A stretch of DNA of 64,000 nucleotides from Pseudopedobacter sp038243635 (GTDB lineage Bacteria > Bacteroidota > Bacteroidia > Sphingobacteriales > Sphingobacteriaceae), in assembly GCA_038243635.1 (NCBI GenBank), contig JBBSQW010000008.1, positions 72,258-136,257 on the forward strand, read 5' to 3'. Positions 42,568 to 51,550 of the stretch are shown here, piece by piece (positions within the stretch are counted from its first letter, which is position 1; every line of letters begins with the position of its first letter). Position numbers and translations under genes: made by a program. Under the pieces are notes generated by a model, which was not told the DNA's origin, ran no database searches, and saw only the letters and a program-made list of their open reading frames with translations.

Positions 42568-43698
42568 ATGTCCCAAGATCAGGAACATATATCAAAACAT
42601 ACGCAAAAGATAGAATTAACAGAGACGTACGCTGACCAAGTTCCTAATGCACAGAACGATGAAATTTCTTTGCGAGAACTTATACTCAAAATACGGGAAT
42701 GGTGGAAATACTTACTAAGTAAATGGATTATCGTTTTAACTACCGGAATCATTGGAGGGGTACTGGGCTTAACTTATGCTTTAATTAAAAAGCCAGTTTA
42801 TACCGCGGAAACCACGTTTGTATTAGAAGAAGGAGAAAGTGGAGGTGGTTTAGGGCAATATGCTGGGATTGCCTCCATAATAGGGGTCGATTTAGGTGGT
42901 GGAGGCGGAGGTATTTTTAAGGGGGATAACATCTTAGAGCTTTATAAATCTCGCCGGATGATTCAAGAAACCTTATTGGCCAAAGATACTTTTAATGGAA
43001 AGAAACAGTCGCTAATTGACCGATACATTGAATTTAATAAATTGAGAGAAGGTTGGGAAGTAAAACCGAGTTTGAAAAATATAGATTTCGGTAACGTTGA
43101 TAAATTTACAAGGGAACAAGACTCTATTGTAGGGAAGCTAGTAGAAACGATTAATGGTGGGGTCTTAAATGTTTCGAAACCGGATAAAAAATTATCTATC
43201 ATAGTAGTGTCTGTAAAATCCGAGGATGAATTATTTGCTAAATCTTTTGCAAATAATATTGTTAGTAAAGTGAACTCGTTTTATATAAATACGAAGACAA
43301 AAAAATCAGCTGAAAATTTGGCCGTTTTACAAAGTCAAGCAGACAGCGTTAGGAAGGTGTTGAATTCAAGCATTGGGGGTGTAGCTGCAGCGGTTGATGC
43401 AAACCCGAATCTGAATCCAGCTTTTCAAACGTTACGAGTGGGATCTCAACGGCGGCAGATAGATGTGCAAGCTAACGGAGCGATCTATCAGGAAATAGTT
43501 AAAAACTTGGAGATGGCGAAAATCGGTTTGAGAAACGATAAACCCTTAATACAAGTGATAGATCAACCAGTTTTTCCATTGAAAAAAGACAAATTAGGAA
43601 AAGCAAAGGGAGTTGTATTGGGAGGGATTATTTTAGGTTTTTTGACTTGTTTGTCTTTAATAATTAAGAGAGTATTTTCACAACTTATAGCTGAATAA
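42568..43698 (+). CDS. Wzz-like chain-length determinant protein
   Basis: A 376-residue inner-membrane protein with two membrane helices (about residues 49-70 and 348-366). The N-terminal helix region WKYLLSKWIIVLTTGIIGGVLG and the following PVYTAETTFVLEEG are typical of the Wzz domain; a glycine-rich loop (GLGQYAGIASIIGVDLGGGGGG) lies near 90-110. The C-terminal end matches GNVR-type PCP proteins (VIDQPVFPLKKDKLGK). No tyrosine-kinase domain is fused, so it is a PCP-1-like regulator and a separate BY-kinase would be needed elsewhere. It is located between wza-like and legB genes. Confidence 0.9.
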   Translation: MSQDQEHISKHTQKIELTETYADQVPNAQNDEISLRELILKIREWWKYLLSKWIIVLTTGIIGGVLGLTYALIKKPVYTAETTFVLEEGESGGGLGQYAGIASIIGVDLGGGGGGIFKGDNILELYKSRRMIQETLLAKDTFNGKKQSLIDRYIEFNKLREGWEVKPSLKNIDFGNVDKFTREQDSIVGKLVETINGGVLNVSKPDKKLSIIVVSVKSEDELFAKSFANNIVSKVNSFYINTKTKKSAENLAVLQSQADSVRKVLNSSIGGVAAAVDANPNLNPAFQTLRVGSQRRQIDVQANGAIYQEIVKNLEMAKIGLRNDKPLIQVIDQPVFPLKKDKLGKAKGVVLGGIILGFLTCLSLIIKRVFSQLIAE

Positions 43699-43702
43699 AC
43701 AC

Positions 43703-44890
43703 ATGGAGATATTAGGGCTTATTGGAAGAAAAGACGAGCTGTTTAATGAAGATATAAATCAAAATCAGGAAGAGCTCGAATTAATTGTTAACAAATCAAA
43801 ATTTCTAGTGATTGGCGGGGCAGGTTCTATTGGACAAGCGGTAACCAAAGAAATCTTCAAAAGAAAACCGTTAAAGCTTCATGTAGTTGACCTCAGCGAG
43901 AATAACATGGTCGAATTGGTACGCGATATTCGTAGTTCATTTGGCTATATCGATGGCGACTTTCAAACCTTTGCATTAGATATAGGCTCTATAGAATATG
44001 ATGCTTTTTTTGAAGCAGACGGGAATTATGATTACATCTTAAATCTTTCCGCATTAAAGCATGTTAGGAGCGAAAAAGACCCCTTCACACTGATGAGGAT
44101 GATAGATGTTAACATCTTCAACACAGAAAAAACAATCCAACAGGCCATTCAGAAAGGAGTAAAAAAGTACTTTTGTGTTTCTACAGATAAAGCAGCTAAT
44201 CCAGTAAATATGATGGGCGCTTCTAAGCGCATCATGGAGATGTTTTTGATGAAGTATAGCGAACAAATAGATATTTCAACCGCCCGCTTTGCTAATGTTG
44301 CGTTTTCTGATGGTTCTCTACTTCATGGTTTCAATCAACGTATTCAAAAAAGGCAACCTATTGTTGCTCCTAATGATATCAAAAGATATTTCGTAATTCC
44401 TAAAGAATCTGGGGAACTTTGTTTAATGTCCTGCATATTCGGAGCCAACCGTGATGTTTTTTTTCCAAAACTAAGCGAGCATCTTCATTTGATTACTTTT
44501 GCTGATATAGCGAGCAAGTATTTGCAAAACTTAGGCTACGAACCATATTTATGTGAGGATGAAGACGAGGCGAGAAGCGGAGCAGATCAATTGATCGCTC
44601 AAAAGAAATGGCCTTGTCTTTTTACAGCGAGCGATACCACAGGAGAGAAAGACTTCGAAGAATTCTTTACAGAAAATGAGGTTCTCGATATGGGGCGATT
44701 CGAAAACTTAGGGATTATAAAAAACGAAGCAGGATTCGACGCTTCAAAATTAGACTATTTTAAAAATACCATATTAGCATATAAATCATCTAAAAAATGG
44801 GATAAGGAAAGTATAGTCTCTCTATTTCATTTTATGATTCCAGATTTCGGTCATAAAGAAACAGGTAAGTATTTAGACGCAAAAATGTAA
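43703..44890 (+). CDS. legB: Nucleotide-sugar 4,6-dehydratase (LegB/FlaA1 type)
   Basis: A 395-residue Polysac_synt_2-type dehydratase, first enzyme for legionaminic acid. The Rossmann motif is FLVIGGAGSIGQAV (about residues 35-48), NLSALKHVRSEKDPF is a family hallmark, and the active site is CVSTDKAANPVNMMGASKR with Met replacing Tyr in M-x3-K as in the FlaA1/PglF group. The N-terminal 30 residues are extra and soluble, so it is not membrane anchored. Whether it acts on GDP-GlcNAc (Campylobacter LegB) or UDP-GlcNAc cannot be read directly; the presence of a PtmE-like gene favours GDP. It heads the nonulosonate cluster. Confidence 0.85.
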   Translation: MEILGLIGRKDELFNEDINQNQEELELIVNKSKFLVIGGAGSIGQAVTKEIFKRKPLKLHVVDLSENNMVELVRDIRSSFGYIDGDFQTFALDIGSIEYDAFFEADGNYDYILNLSALKHVRSEKDPFTLMRMIDVNIFNTEKTIQQAIQKGVKKYFCVSTDKAANPVNMMGASKRIMEMFLMKYSEQIDISTARFANVAFSDGSLLHGFNQRIQKRQPIVAPNDIKRYFVIPKESGELCLMSCIFGANRDVFFPKLSEHLHLITFADIASKYLQNLGYEPYLCEDEDEARSGADQLIAQKKWPCLFTASDTTGEKDFEEFFTENEVLDMGRFENLGIIKNEAGFDASKLDYFKNTILAYKSSKKWDKESIVSLFHFMIPDFGHKETGKYLDAKM

Positions 44891-44906
44891 TTGTTAATAA
44901 GATTCT

Positions 44907-46058
44907 ATGTCATCTACCTTCCAACCCATTATAGATTTTGTCAAAACTCAGTTTCCAAACCAGGACTTTATTTCTTTGCATACACCACTTTTTATAGGTA
45001 ATGAAAAGAAGTACTTAATAGATGCAATCGATTCTACTTTTGTTTCTTCAGTAGGCGCTTATGTGAATCGGTTTGAAAAAATGATGTGTGAGATTACGGG
45101 CGCAAAGCACTGCGTAGCCATTGTAAATGGAACTAATGCATTACACATGGCGTTGCTTTTAGCCAATGTTAGCGCAAATGACGAGGTTTTATCGCAGAGC
45201 TTAACCTTTATTGCGACTTGTAATGCCATCAGTTATATTGGCGCCAAACCTTTATTTATAGATATAGACAAAGATACAATTGGGATGTCTCCGGAAGCTT
45301 TGCGTGAGTTTTTGGAGTCAGCCGCTGAAATTGGATCAGACGGATTCGCCTATAACAAAAACACTAATAAAAGAATTAAAGCTTGTGTACCGATGCATAC
45401 CTTTGGTTTACCATGTAGAATCGATGAAATTGCCGCTATTTGTGAAGATTGGAATATTGTTTTAGTAGAAGATGCGGCGGAATCGTTGGGAAGTTATTAT
45501 AAAGGAAAACATACGGGTGTTTTCGGAGCGATGGGCACATTTAGTTTCAACGGTAATAAGACAGTTACTTGTGGCGGTGGTGGTGCAATCATCACGGATG
45601 ATGACAATATCGCTAAAAAAGCAAAGCATTTAACTACGCAGGCAAAAGTTGCTCACCCTTGGGCTTTTGTACATGATGAAATAGGTTATAATTATAGAAT
45701 GCCTAATTTAAACGCTGCGCTTGCGTGTGCTCAATTGGAGCAACTCGATAATTATATCGAAAATAAAAGAGAGCTCGCTTCATTATACCACAATTTTTTC
45801 AAGACGCAAGGTGTCAATTTTTTGAGTGAGATAGAAGAGGCTAAAGCCAATTACTGGCTAAATGCTATTTTATTTGAAAACACTGATGAAAGAGAAGCTT
45901 TTTTAGCTTTTGCAAATTCAAACGGAGTGATGTCTAGACCGGTTTGGGAGTTAATGCATCGTTTGCCCATGTTTAAAGACGCTCAAAAAGCAGACTTAAG
46001 CAACAGCGAGTATATTGTGGATAGGTTAGTTAACATCCCAAGTAGTGTGAGATTGTAA
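44907..46058 (+). CDS. legC: LegC-type nucleotide-sugar aminotransferase
   Basis: A 383-residue DegT-fold PLP aminotransferase, second step of the legionaminate pathway, aminating the 4-keto sugar made by LegB. The PLP lysine is in GTFSFNGNKTVTCGGGGAI, preceded by LVEDAAESLGSYY; the N-terminal PLFIGNEKKYLIDAIDSTFVSSVG resembles the LegC family. It lies 16 bases after legB and one base before the NeuD-like gene. The LegC subfamily call rests on this context and on the N-terminal signature. Confidence 0.88.
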   Translation: MSSTFQPIIDFVKTQFPNQDFISLHTPLFIGNEKKYLIDAIDSTFVSSVGAYVNRFEKMMCEITGAKHCVAIVNGTNALHMALLLANVSANDEVLSQSLTFIATCNAISYIGAKPLFIDIDKDTIGMSPEALREFLESAAEIGSDGFAYNKNTNKRIKACVPMHTFGLPCRIDEIAAICEDWNIVLVEDAAESLGSYYKGKHTGVFGAMGTFSFNGNKTVTCGGGGAIITDDDNIAKKAKHLTTQAKVAHPWAFVHDEIGYNYRMPNLNAALACAQLEQLDNYIENKRELASLYHNFFKTQGVNFLSEIEEAKANYWLNAILFENTDEREAFLAFANSNGVMSRPVWELMHRLPMFKDAQKADLSNSEYIVDRLVNIPSSVRL

Positions 46059-46697
46059 TTGATGGACAAAAACGCTTTAATATTGATTGGAGGTGGAGGG
46101 CATTGTAAAGCCTGCATTGATGTAATTGAGCGTGAAGGCATTTTCAATATTGTTGGAATTTTGGATGATAAAGAAAAGAAAGGAGAGTTAGTTTTAGGAT
46201 ATCCAATCATTGGATCAGACGATGATATTCCTGTCCTTATACAAAAAGGACATAGCTTTCTGATTACTGTAGGACAAATAAGCAGCGGCAAGCCTAGAAA
46301 AAAAATATACGAACAGATTGTGTCTTTAAACGGGAAGTTGGCCACGGTGATTTCTCCAACAGCAACCAAATCAAAACATTCAACAATAGGCGAAGGAAGC
46401 ATTATTATGAATAACTCCACCATTAATGCAGATACTTTTATTGGAGTAAACTGCATCATAAACACAGGAAGTGATGTTGAACACGACGTTACTGTAGGTA
46501 ATCATTGTCACATTTCTACACATGCGGTAATAAACGGAAACTGCACATTAGGAAACGAGGTATTTCTAGGAAGCGGAAGTATTTTAAATAACGGAATTTG
46601 CATTGTAGATCAAGTTGTTTTGGGCGCAGGCTCCTTGGTCTATAAAAATGTTACTGAAAGTGGTACATTTGCTGGATATCCACTAAGAAAAATATAA
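46059..46697 (+). CDS. NeuD/PglD-like sugar N-acetyltransferase (LegH candidate)
   Basis: A 212-residue acetyltransferase. An N-terminal Rossmann-like PglD_N domain (LILIGGGGHCKACIDVIERE, VGILDDKEK, GYPIIGSDDDI) is followed by a left-handed beta helix (about residues 95-205; for example GEGSIIMNNSTINADTFIG). The histidine of the active site is probably in GSDVEHDVTVGNHCHIS. In the pathway it would acetylate the 4-amino group (the LegH step). It starts one base after legC and three bases before the synthase gene. The specific substrate is inferred. Confidence 0.87.
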   Translation: MMDKNALILIGGGGHCKACIDVIEREGIFNIVGILDDKEKKGELVLGYPIIGSDDDIPVLIQKGHSFLITVGQISSGKPRKKIYEQIVSLNGKLATVISPTATKSKHSTIGEGSIIMNNSTINADTFIGVNCIINTGSDVEHDVTVGNHCHISTHAVINGNCTLGNEVFLGSGSILNNGICIVDQVVLGAGSLVYKNVTESGTFAGYPLRKI

Positions 46698-46699
46698 AT

Positions 46700-47710
46700 A
46701 TGGCTGAAACTATTATCATAGCAGAAGCAGGTGTAAACCATAATGGATCTATTGATTTAGCAAAACAATTAATAGACGTTGCGGCAAAAGCTGGAGTAGA
46801 TTACGTTAAATTTCAAACATTTAAAGCTGAAAAATTAGTTTCAAAACAGGCAAAAAAAGCCGACTACCAGATAGCTAACACAAACGATGGTCAAGAATCT
46901 CAGTTAGAGATGTTGAAAAAATTGGAGCTTTCAGAAGAAGAACATAAGCTATTAATGGCCTATTGTAGGCAAAAAGAAATTTCATTTTTTTCTACTGCAT
47001 TTGATTTAGACTCTTTGCAATACCTTGCCGATATCGGATTAACATTGGTGAAAATTCCTTCGGGAGAAATTACTAACCTTCCGTATTTAAGAAAAGCAGC
47101 TCGTTTATTTAATAAAGTAATCATCTCTACAGGGATGGCTACTTTAAAAGAAATAGGAGACGCAATAGCTGTTTTTGTGAACGAAGATGTGAAACTAAAT
47201 AACATAACTGTATTACATTGTACTACGGAATATCCTACCCCAATGGATGAAGTGAATTTAAAGGCGATGCAAACCATTGCAAATAACTTTAAAGTAGCTG
47301 TAGGATATTCTGATCATACTGAAGGTATCGAAGTTCCTGTCGCTGCCGTAGCACTAGGTGCGTGTTTGATAGAAAAGCACTTCACGCTTGATAAGAATAT
47401 GCCCGGTCCGGATCATAAAGCGTCTTTAAGACCCGATGAATTGATTGCCATGGTAAAGGCCATTAGAAATATTGAGAGAGCGATAGCTGGTAATGGCATC
47501 AAAACACCTACCGTTTCAGAACAAAAGAATACCGTAATTGCTCGAAAAAGTATAGTAGCCGACCAAAAAATTGTTAAAGGAACAGTTTTTAACGAGCAAA
47601 ACTTGACCACTAAAAGACCAGGGAATGGTATTTCTCCCATGTTATGGGATCAAGTTATAGGCAAAGTGGCAAAAATGGATTTCGATGCAGACGATTTAAT
47701 CGAATTATAG
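46700..47710 (+). CDS. legI: Legionaminate/N-acetylneuraminate synthase (NeuB family)
   Basis: A 336-residue enzyme condensing phosphoenolpyruvate with a six-carbon amino sugar to make the nine-carbon acid. The NeuB signature is IIAEAGVNHNGSIDLAKQLI, followed by VDYVKFQTFKAEKL, VKIPSGEITNLPYLR and LHCTTEYPTPMDEVN, with metal-binding Hs in GYSDHTEG and GACLIEKHFTLD. The C-terminal SAF/antifreeze-like domain is at about residues 278-336 (ARKSIVADQKIVKG). The legI name, rather than neuB or pseI, rests on the surrounding legB-legC-legG-ptmE genes. Confidence 0.92.
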   Translation: MAETIIIAEAGVNHNGSIDLAKQLIDVAAKAGVDYVKFQTFKAEKLVSKQAKKADYQIANTNDGQESQLEMLKKLELSEEEHKLLMAYCRQKEISFFSTAFDLDSLQYLADIGLTLVKIPSGEITNLPYLRKAARLFNKVIISTGMATLKEIGDAIAVFVNEDVKLNNITVLHCTTEYPTPMDEVNLKAMQTIANNFKVAVGYSDHTEGIEVPVAAVALGACLIEKHFTLDKNMPGPDHKASLRPDELIAMVKAIRNIERAIAGNGIKTPTVSEQKNTVIARKSIVADQKIVKGTVFNEQNLTTKRPGNGISPMLWDQVIGKVAKMDFDADDLIEL

Positions 47711-48865
47711 ATGAAGATTTGTATAGCAACAGGAACCCGAGCGGAATACGGTTTGTTGAAACCCTTGATTGATAAAATCAAGGCTGACAAATTCTTCCAA
47801 TTACAATTATTGGTTACAGGTGCACATCTATCCCCCGAATTCGGCTCGACCTACAATCAAATTAGAGCAGATGGATATGATTGTTTAGAAAAAGTGGAAA
47901 TGCTGCTCTCTTCGGATACCGCTACTGGCATCGTAAAGTCAATGGGATTAGGAATGATCGGTTACGCCGATGTTTTCGAGCGCTTACAACCAGACCTATT
48001 AATCATCTTAGGTGACCGTTACGAAATGTTGAGCATAGCCTCCGCTGCCATAATTTTTAAAATCCCGATTGCACATCTTCACGGTGGCGAACTCACGGAA
48101 GGAGCTTTTGATGATGCCATAAGGCATGCAATCACTAAAATGAGTGCGTTACACTTCACTTCAACTGAAGCGTATAGCAACCGGGTAATCCAGATGGGCG
48201 AACAGCCAGAAAATGTTCACAATGTAGGTGCAATTGGACTAGATAATATAAAATCACTGCCGCTTTTAAGTAAGACAGCGCTGGAAAAGCAATTGGAGAG
48301 AAAATTCCTTAAATATACTTACCTAATTACCTTTCATCCTGAAACGCTTGCAGATAGCCCTGTTGATATTCAATTAAAAGAACTATTAAATGCATTAGAC
48401 AAACAAGAAAATAGTTTCTTTATTTTCACCAAAGCCAATGCAGATACCAACGGTCGGGTAATTAATAAGATGATTGATGCTTACGTGAACAAAAACTCAA
48501 AGAAAGCGGTAGCATACAATTCTTTGGGTCAGTTGCGTTACTTATCTGCCATGAAACATTGTAGCGCAGTTGTAGGAAATAGTTCTAGTGGAATAATTGA
48601 GGCGCCATCTTTTAATAAGCCAGTCATCAATATTGGAGATCGGCAGAAAGGTAGAATTCAAGGAAAAAACACTTTTAATGTAACAGCAAATTCTGGAGCG
48701 ATAGACAATGCTTTTCTTAAAATAAGAATGCAATCGATCAAAGAGGAGGTAGCTAACCCCTATGGCAATGGAAATACTTCCAATAAAATAATGGATATCA
48801 TTTATAAGACTGACTTAAAAAACTTGGGTCATAAATCATTCTATAATCTTGGTATCAATGTATAA
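47711..48865 (+). CDS. legG: Hydrolysing nucleotide-sugar 2-epimerase (NeuC/LegG)
   Basis: A 384-residue GT-B-fold enzyme that epimerises C2 and removes the nucleotide, giving the free sugar used by the synthase. Visible are TGTRAEYGLLKPLI at the start, LLVTGAHLSPEFGSTYNQI, ILGDRYEMLSIASAA, HLHGGELTEGAFDDAIRHAI with catalytic acid, the FHPET motif and VGNSSSGIIEAPSF. It starts at the stop of legI without a gap and overlaps ptmE by 8 bases. Confidence 0.93.
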   Translation: MKICIATGTRAEYGLLKPLIDKIKADKFFQLQLLVTGAHLSPEFGSTYNQIRADGYDCLEKVEMLLSSDTATGIVKSMGLGMIGYADVFERLQPDLLIILGDRYEMLSIASAAIIFKIPIAHLHGGELTEGAFDDAIRHAITKMSALHFTSTEAYSNRVIQMGEQPENVHNVGAIGLDNIKSLPLLSKTALEKQLERKFLKYTYLITFHPETLADSPVDIQLKELLNALDKQENSFFIFTKANADTNGRVINKMIDAYVNKNSKKAVAYNSLGQLRYLSAMKHCSAVVGNSSSGIIEAPSFNKPVINIGDRQKGRIQGKNTFNVTANSGAIDNAFLKIRMQSIKEEVANPYGNGNTSNKIMDIIYKTDLKNLGHKSFYNLGINV

Positions 48866-49907
48866 TTTTGACAATCACATCATTCCATCTACAGCAAGCA
48901 TTAGAGATGCCTTGCAAATTATAGACGAACAAGGCTTAATAGCAAATGTTTTATTCGTGGTTAACGAGCATGCTAAGCTGGTAGGTTCTTTAACTGATGG
49001 CGATATTAGAAGGGGCCTGTTAAAAGGATCGACCTTAGAATCTTGCGTGGACTTGGTAATCAATAAAAACTTCAAATTTTTACAACAGCCAATTGAAGTG
49101 GCTTCAGTAAAGTTTTTGAAAGAACAAAATATATCGTTTGTTCCCATTCTAAATGAGGCGTTAAAAATAGTCGAAATTATTGATGTCAATAAGTATAAAC
49201 CATCAATTCCCGTTCATGCGGTAATTATGGCAGGCGGCAAAGGTCAGCGCTTAATGCCATTAACAAAAGATACCCCAAAACCTTTGTTAGTAGTTGGCAA
49301 TAAACCAATCATTGAACACAATATCGATAGGCTTTCAAGATTTGGAATCCAAGATATATATATCAGTGTAAATTATTTGGGCGAGCAGTTGAAAGCTTAT
49401 TTTAATGATGGGAAAGCTAAGAACCTCAATATCGCCTACTTAACTGAACAAGAATTTTTAGGAACTATTGCTTCTGTTAAATTAACAGATGACTATACGC
49501 ATGATACGTTACTGGTTATGAATTCCGATTTATTAACCAATATCGATTTTTACGCCTTTTATCGGTCTTTTATAGAAGAAGAGGCAGATATGGCCGTTGC
49601 CTCTACCAGTTACCACGTAGATATTCCGTATGCGGTAATGGAAACCAACGGAGGTTCTCAAATTCAATCTTTAAAAGAAAAGCCCAGATATACATATTAT
49701 TCTAATGCAGGAATTTATTTGATTAAAAAAGAGTTATTGGAATTAATTCCGGATGGCGTCTTTTATAATGTTACTGATTTAATAGATCGATTGTTAGAAT
49801 TGAATAAAAAAGTCGTCAGTTTTCCTATTATGGGCTATTGGTTGGATATCGGCAAACATGAAGATTTTAAAAAGGCTCAAGAAGACATCAAACATCTACA
49901 GTTATAA
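48858..49907 (+). CDS. ptmE: PtmE-like CBS-domain nucleotidyltransferase
   Basis: A 349-residue protein with two CBS units (about residues 1-115) and a nucleotidyltransferase domain from about 118 on: HAVIMAGGKGQRLMPLTKDTPKPLL, then LTEQEFLGTIASV and VMNSDLLTNIDF. In Campylobacter jejuni PtmE makes GDP-glucosamine for the GDP-linked legionaminate pathway, and its architecture (CBS plus transferase) is the same. ATG 48858 is taken rather than a TTG three codons earlier; both overlap legG. This gene is the main reason for proposing the GDP route, because UDP-linked pathways do not need it. Confidence 0.85.
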   Translation: MYNFDNHIIPSTASIRDALQIIDEQGLIANVLFVVNEHAKLVGSLTDGDIRRGLLKGSTLESCVDLVINKNFKFLQQPIEVASVKFLKEQNISFVPILNEALKIVEIIDVNKYKPSIPVHAVIMAGGKGQRLMPLTKDTPKPLLVVGNKPIIEHNIDRLSRFGIQDIYISVNYLGEQLKAYFNDGKAKNLNIAYLTEQEFLGTIASVKLTDDYTHDTLLVMNSDLLTNIDFYAFYRSFIEEEADMAVASTSYHVDIPYAVMETNGGSQIQSLKEKPRYTYYSNAGIYLIKKELLELIPDGVFYNVTDLIDRLLELNKKVVSFPIMGYWLDIGKHEDFKKAQEDIKHLQL

Positions 49908-49910
49908 GCT

Positions 49911-50633
49911 ATGAATATATTGATAACTCTGTGCGCAAGAGGTGGTTCTAAAGGAATTCCCGGTAAAAACATTAAACTCTTAGCGGGTAAACCGTTGATT
50001 AATTATACGATCGATATCGCAAAACGTTTTTCAGCTGTTTTTAATGCAAAAATTAGTTTGTCAACAGATGACGAAGGCATAAAACTCGTGGCTCAAAAAG
50101 ACGAGATTGAAACAGACTATATGCGTCCAGCAGCGTTAGCAAGTGATACAGCTGGCAAAATTGATACAATCAAGCATTTATTGATTTATGAAGAAAAGCT
50201 GGCGGGAATTAGCTACGACTACATATTAGACTTAGATATAACATCGCCTTTAAGAACCCTAGAAGACTTAACTGAGGCTTTTGACATTATCCAAAATGAT
50301 AGCATTGCACTATCTTTATTTTCTGTAAATCCAGCTGCTAGGAATCCATATTTCAATATGGTTGAACAGCAAGCAAACGGTTATTATGATTTAATAAAAA
50401 AATCTCCTGATGGTTCTGTCATGAGTCGGCAGAAAGCGCCAGCCGTGTATGATTTGAATGCTTCTTTTTACTTTTACAAAAGAGTTTTTTTTGATATCGA
50501 CTCAAAATCCCCGATAACTACCAGCTCGTTAATTTATCAGATGAAACATATCTGTTTTGACTTAGACCATCCTATAGATTTCGAATTCTTAGAGTATCTT
50601 CTTTTAAACGATAAACTCGACTTTTTGAAATGA
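49911..50633 (+). CDS. legF: CMP-nonulosonate cytidylyltransferase (LegF/PtmB type)
   Basis: A 240-residue NeuA-family enzyme that activates the nine-carbon acid with CTP. The motif is ILITLCARGGSKGIPGKNIKLLAGKPLI; DYILDLDITSPLRTLEDL follows, with the metal-binding aspartates. The end DLDHPIDFEFLEYLLL is typical of the NeuA family. It lies three bases after ptmE and its end overlaps the next gene by four bases (ATGA-type overlap), so all are translated in one tight operon. Confidence 0.92.
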   Translation: MNILITLCARGGSKGIPGKNIKLLAGKPLINYTIDIAKRFSAVFNAKISLSTDDEGIKLVAQKDEIETDYMRPAALASDTAGKIDTIKHLLIYEEKLAGISYDYILDLDITSPLRTLEDLTEAFDIIQNDSIALSLFSVNPAARNPYFNMVEQQANGYYDLIKKSPDGSVMSRQKAPAVYDLNASFYFYKRVFFDIDSKSPITTSSLIYQMKHICFDLDHPIDFEFLEYLLLNDKLDFLK

Positions 50634-51550
50634 AAATTTTAATCATTGGTCTGGGTTCTATCGCCAAGAAACACATCAAAGCGTTGAGCGAATTAGGTAT
50701 AAAAGCGCAGCTGTTTGCTCTAAGATTTCAGAAAAATGCGGAAGAGGAAAATGGGATAACGAATCTTTTTTCGGAAGATGATATAACTGATGACCATGAT
50801 TTTGCAATTATCTCCAACCCTACTAATCTGCATTTTAAAGCCATAGATCTTTTAATTGAAAAAGCTATTCCATTATTTATTGAAAAACCACCCTTATCTA
50901 CTCTTAAAGGAGCACAAGAATTGAATATTAGGTTAACAAAAGCGAATATAAAAACTTATGTGGCTTGTAACTTAAGATTTCATCCATGCGTTGTTTATTT
51001 AAAGCAGTTGGTGGCAGAAAATAAATCAGTTATAAATGAAGTTAATATTTATTGTGGGTCTTATTTGCCCGATTGGCGACCGGGAGTAGATTATAAAAAG
51101 AACTATAGCGCAAACAAAACTCAAGGTGGCGGCGTACATTTAGACTTGTTTCACGAGTTAGATTATACGCACTGGATATTTGGTGAGCCTAAATCAGTAA
51201 AGTCACACAAAACAAGTAATTCATCTATAAAGATAGATGCCATTGATTACGCCAATTATATTTTAGGATATGATAGCTTCTCTTTGAGCATTATTTTAAA
51301 TTATTATAGAAGAAAGCCAAAACGAACAATAGAAATACTTTTTGAAGATAGAACCATAACAGTTGATTTGATAAAAAATCAGATTCTTGAAGAAGAGAAC
51401 ATTATATTTTCTGATTCAGTTTTTCAAGTTTCCGACACCTATGTAAAACAGTTAGAATTTTTTATAAATCAGGTGTTAACAGGTAAAGATCAAATGAATA
51501 CCTTTACAGAATCATTACAAGTATTAAAAATCTGTTTACATGATGAATAG
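50630..51550 (+). CDS. Gfo/Idh/MocA-family oxidoreductase (PtmF-like)
   Basis: A 306-residue NAD(P)-dependent oxidoreductase. The Rossmann motif is ILIIGLGSIAKKHIKAL; the EKPP motif is in PLFIEKPPLST (about residues 83-92), and GGGVHLDLFHELDYTHWIFG carries the substrate-binding histidines. In Campylobacter the genes ptmF and ptmA lie in the same order next to ptmE and ptmB and supply glucosamine phosphate for the pathway; this gene occupies the ptmF position. It overlaps neighbours on both sides (4 and 11 bases). The specific reaction is inferred from context. Confidence 0.82.
   Translation: MKILIIGLGSIAKKHIKALSELGIKAQLFALRFQKNAEEENGITNLFSEDDITDDHDFAIISNPTNLHFKAIDLLIEKAIPLFIEKPPLSTLKGAQELNIRLTKANIKTYVACNLRFHPCVVYLKQLVAENKSVINEVNIYCGSYLPDWRPGVDYKKNYSANKTQGGGVHLDLFHELDYTHWIFGEPKSVKSHKTSNSSIKIDAIDYANYILGYDSFSLSIILNYYRRKPKRTIEILFEDRTITVDLIKNQILEEENIIFSDSVFQVSDTYVKQLEFFINQVLTGKDQMNTFTESLQVLKICLHDE

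Noticed and set aside
45983..46465. 160-codon open frame on the - strand
   Set aside because: Antisense to legC and the NeuD-like gene, both with clear family motifs; it has no motif of its own.
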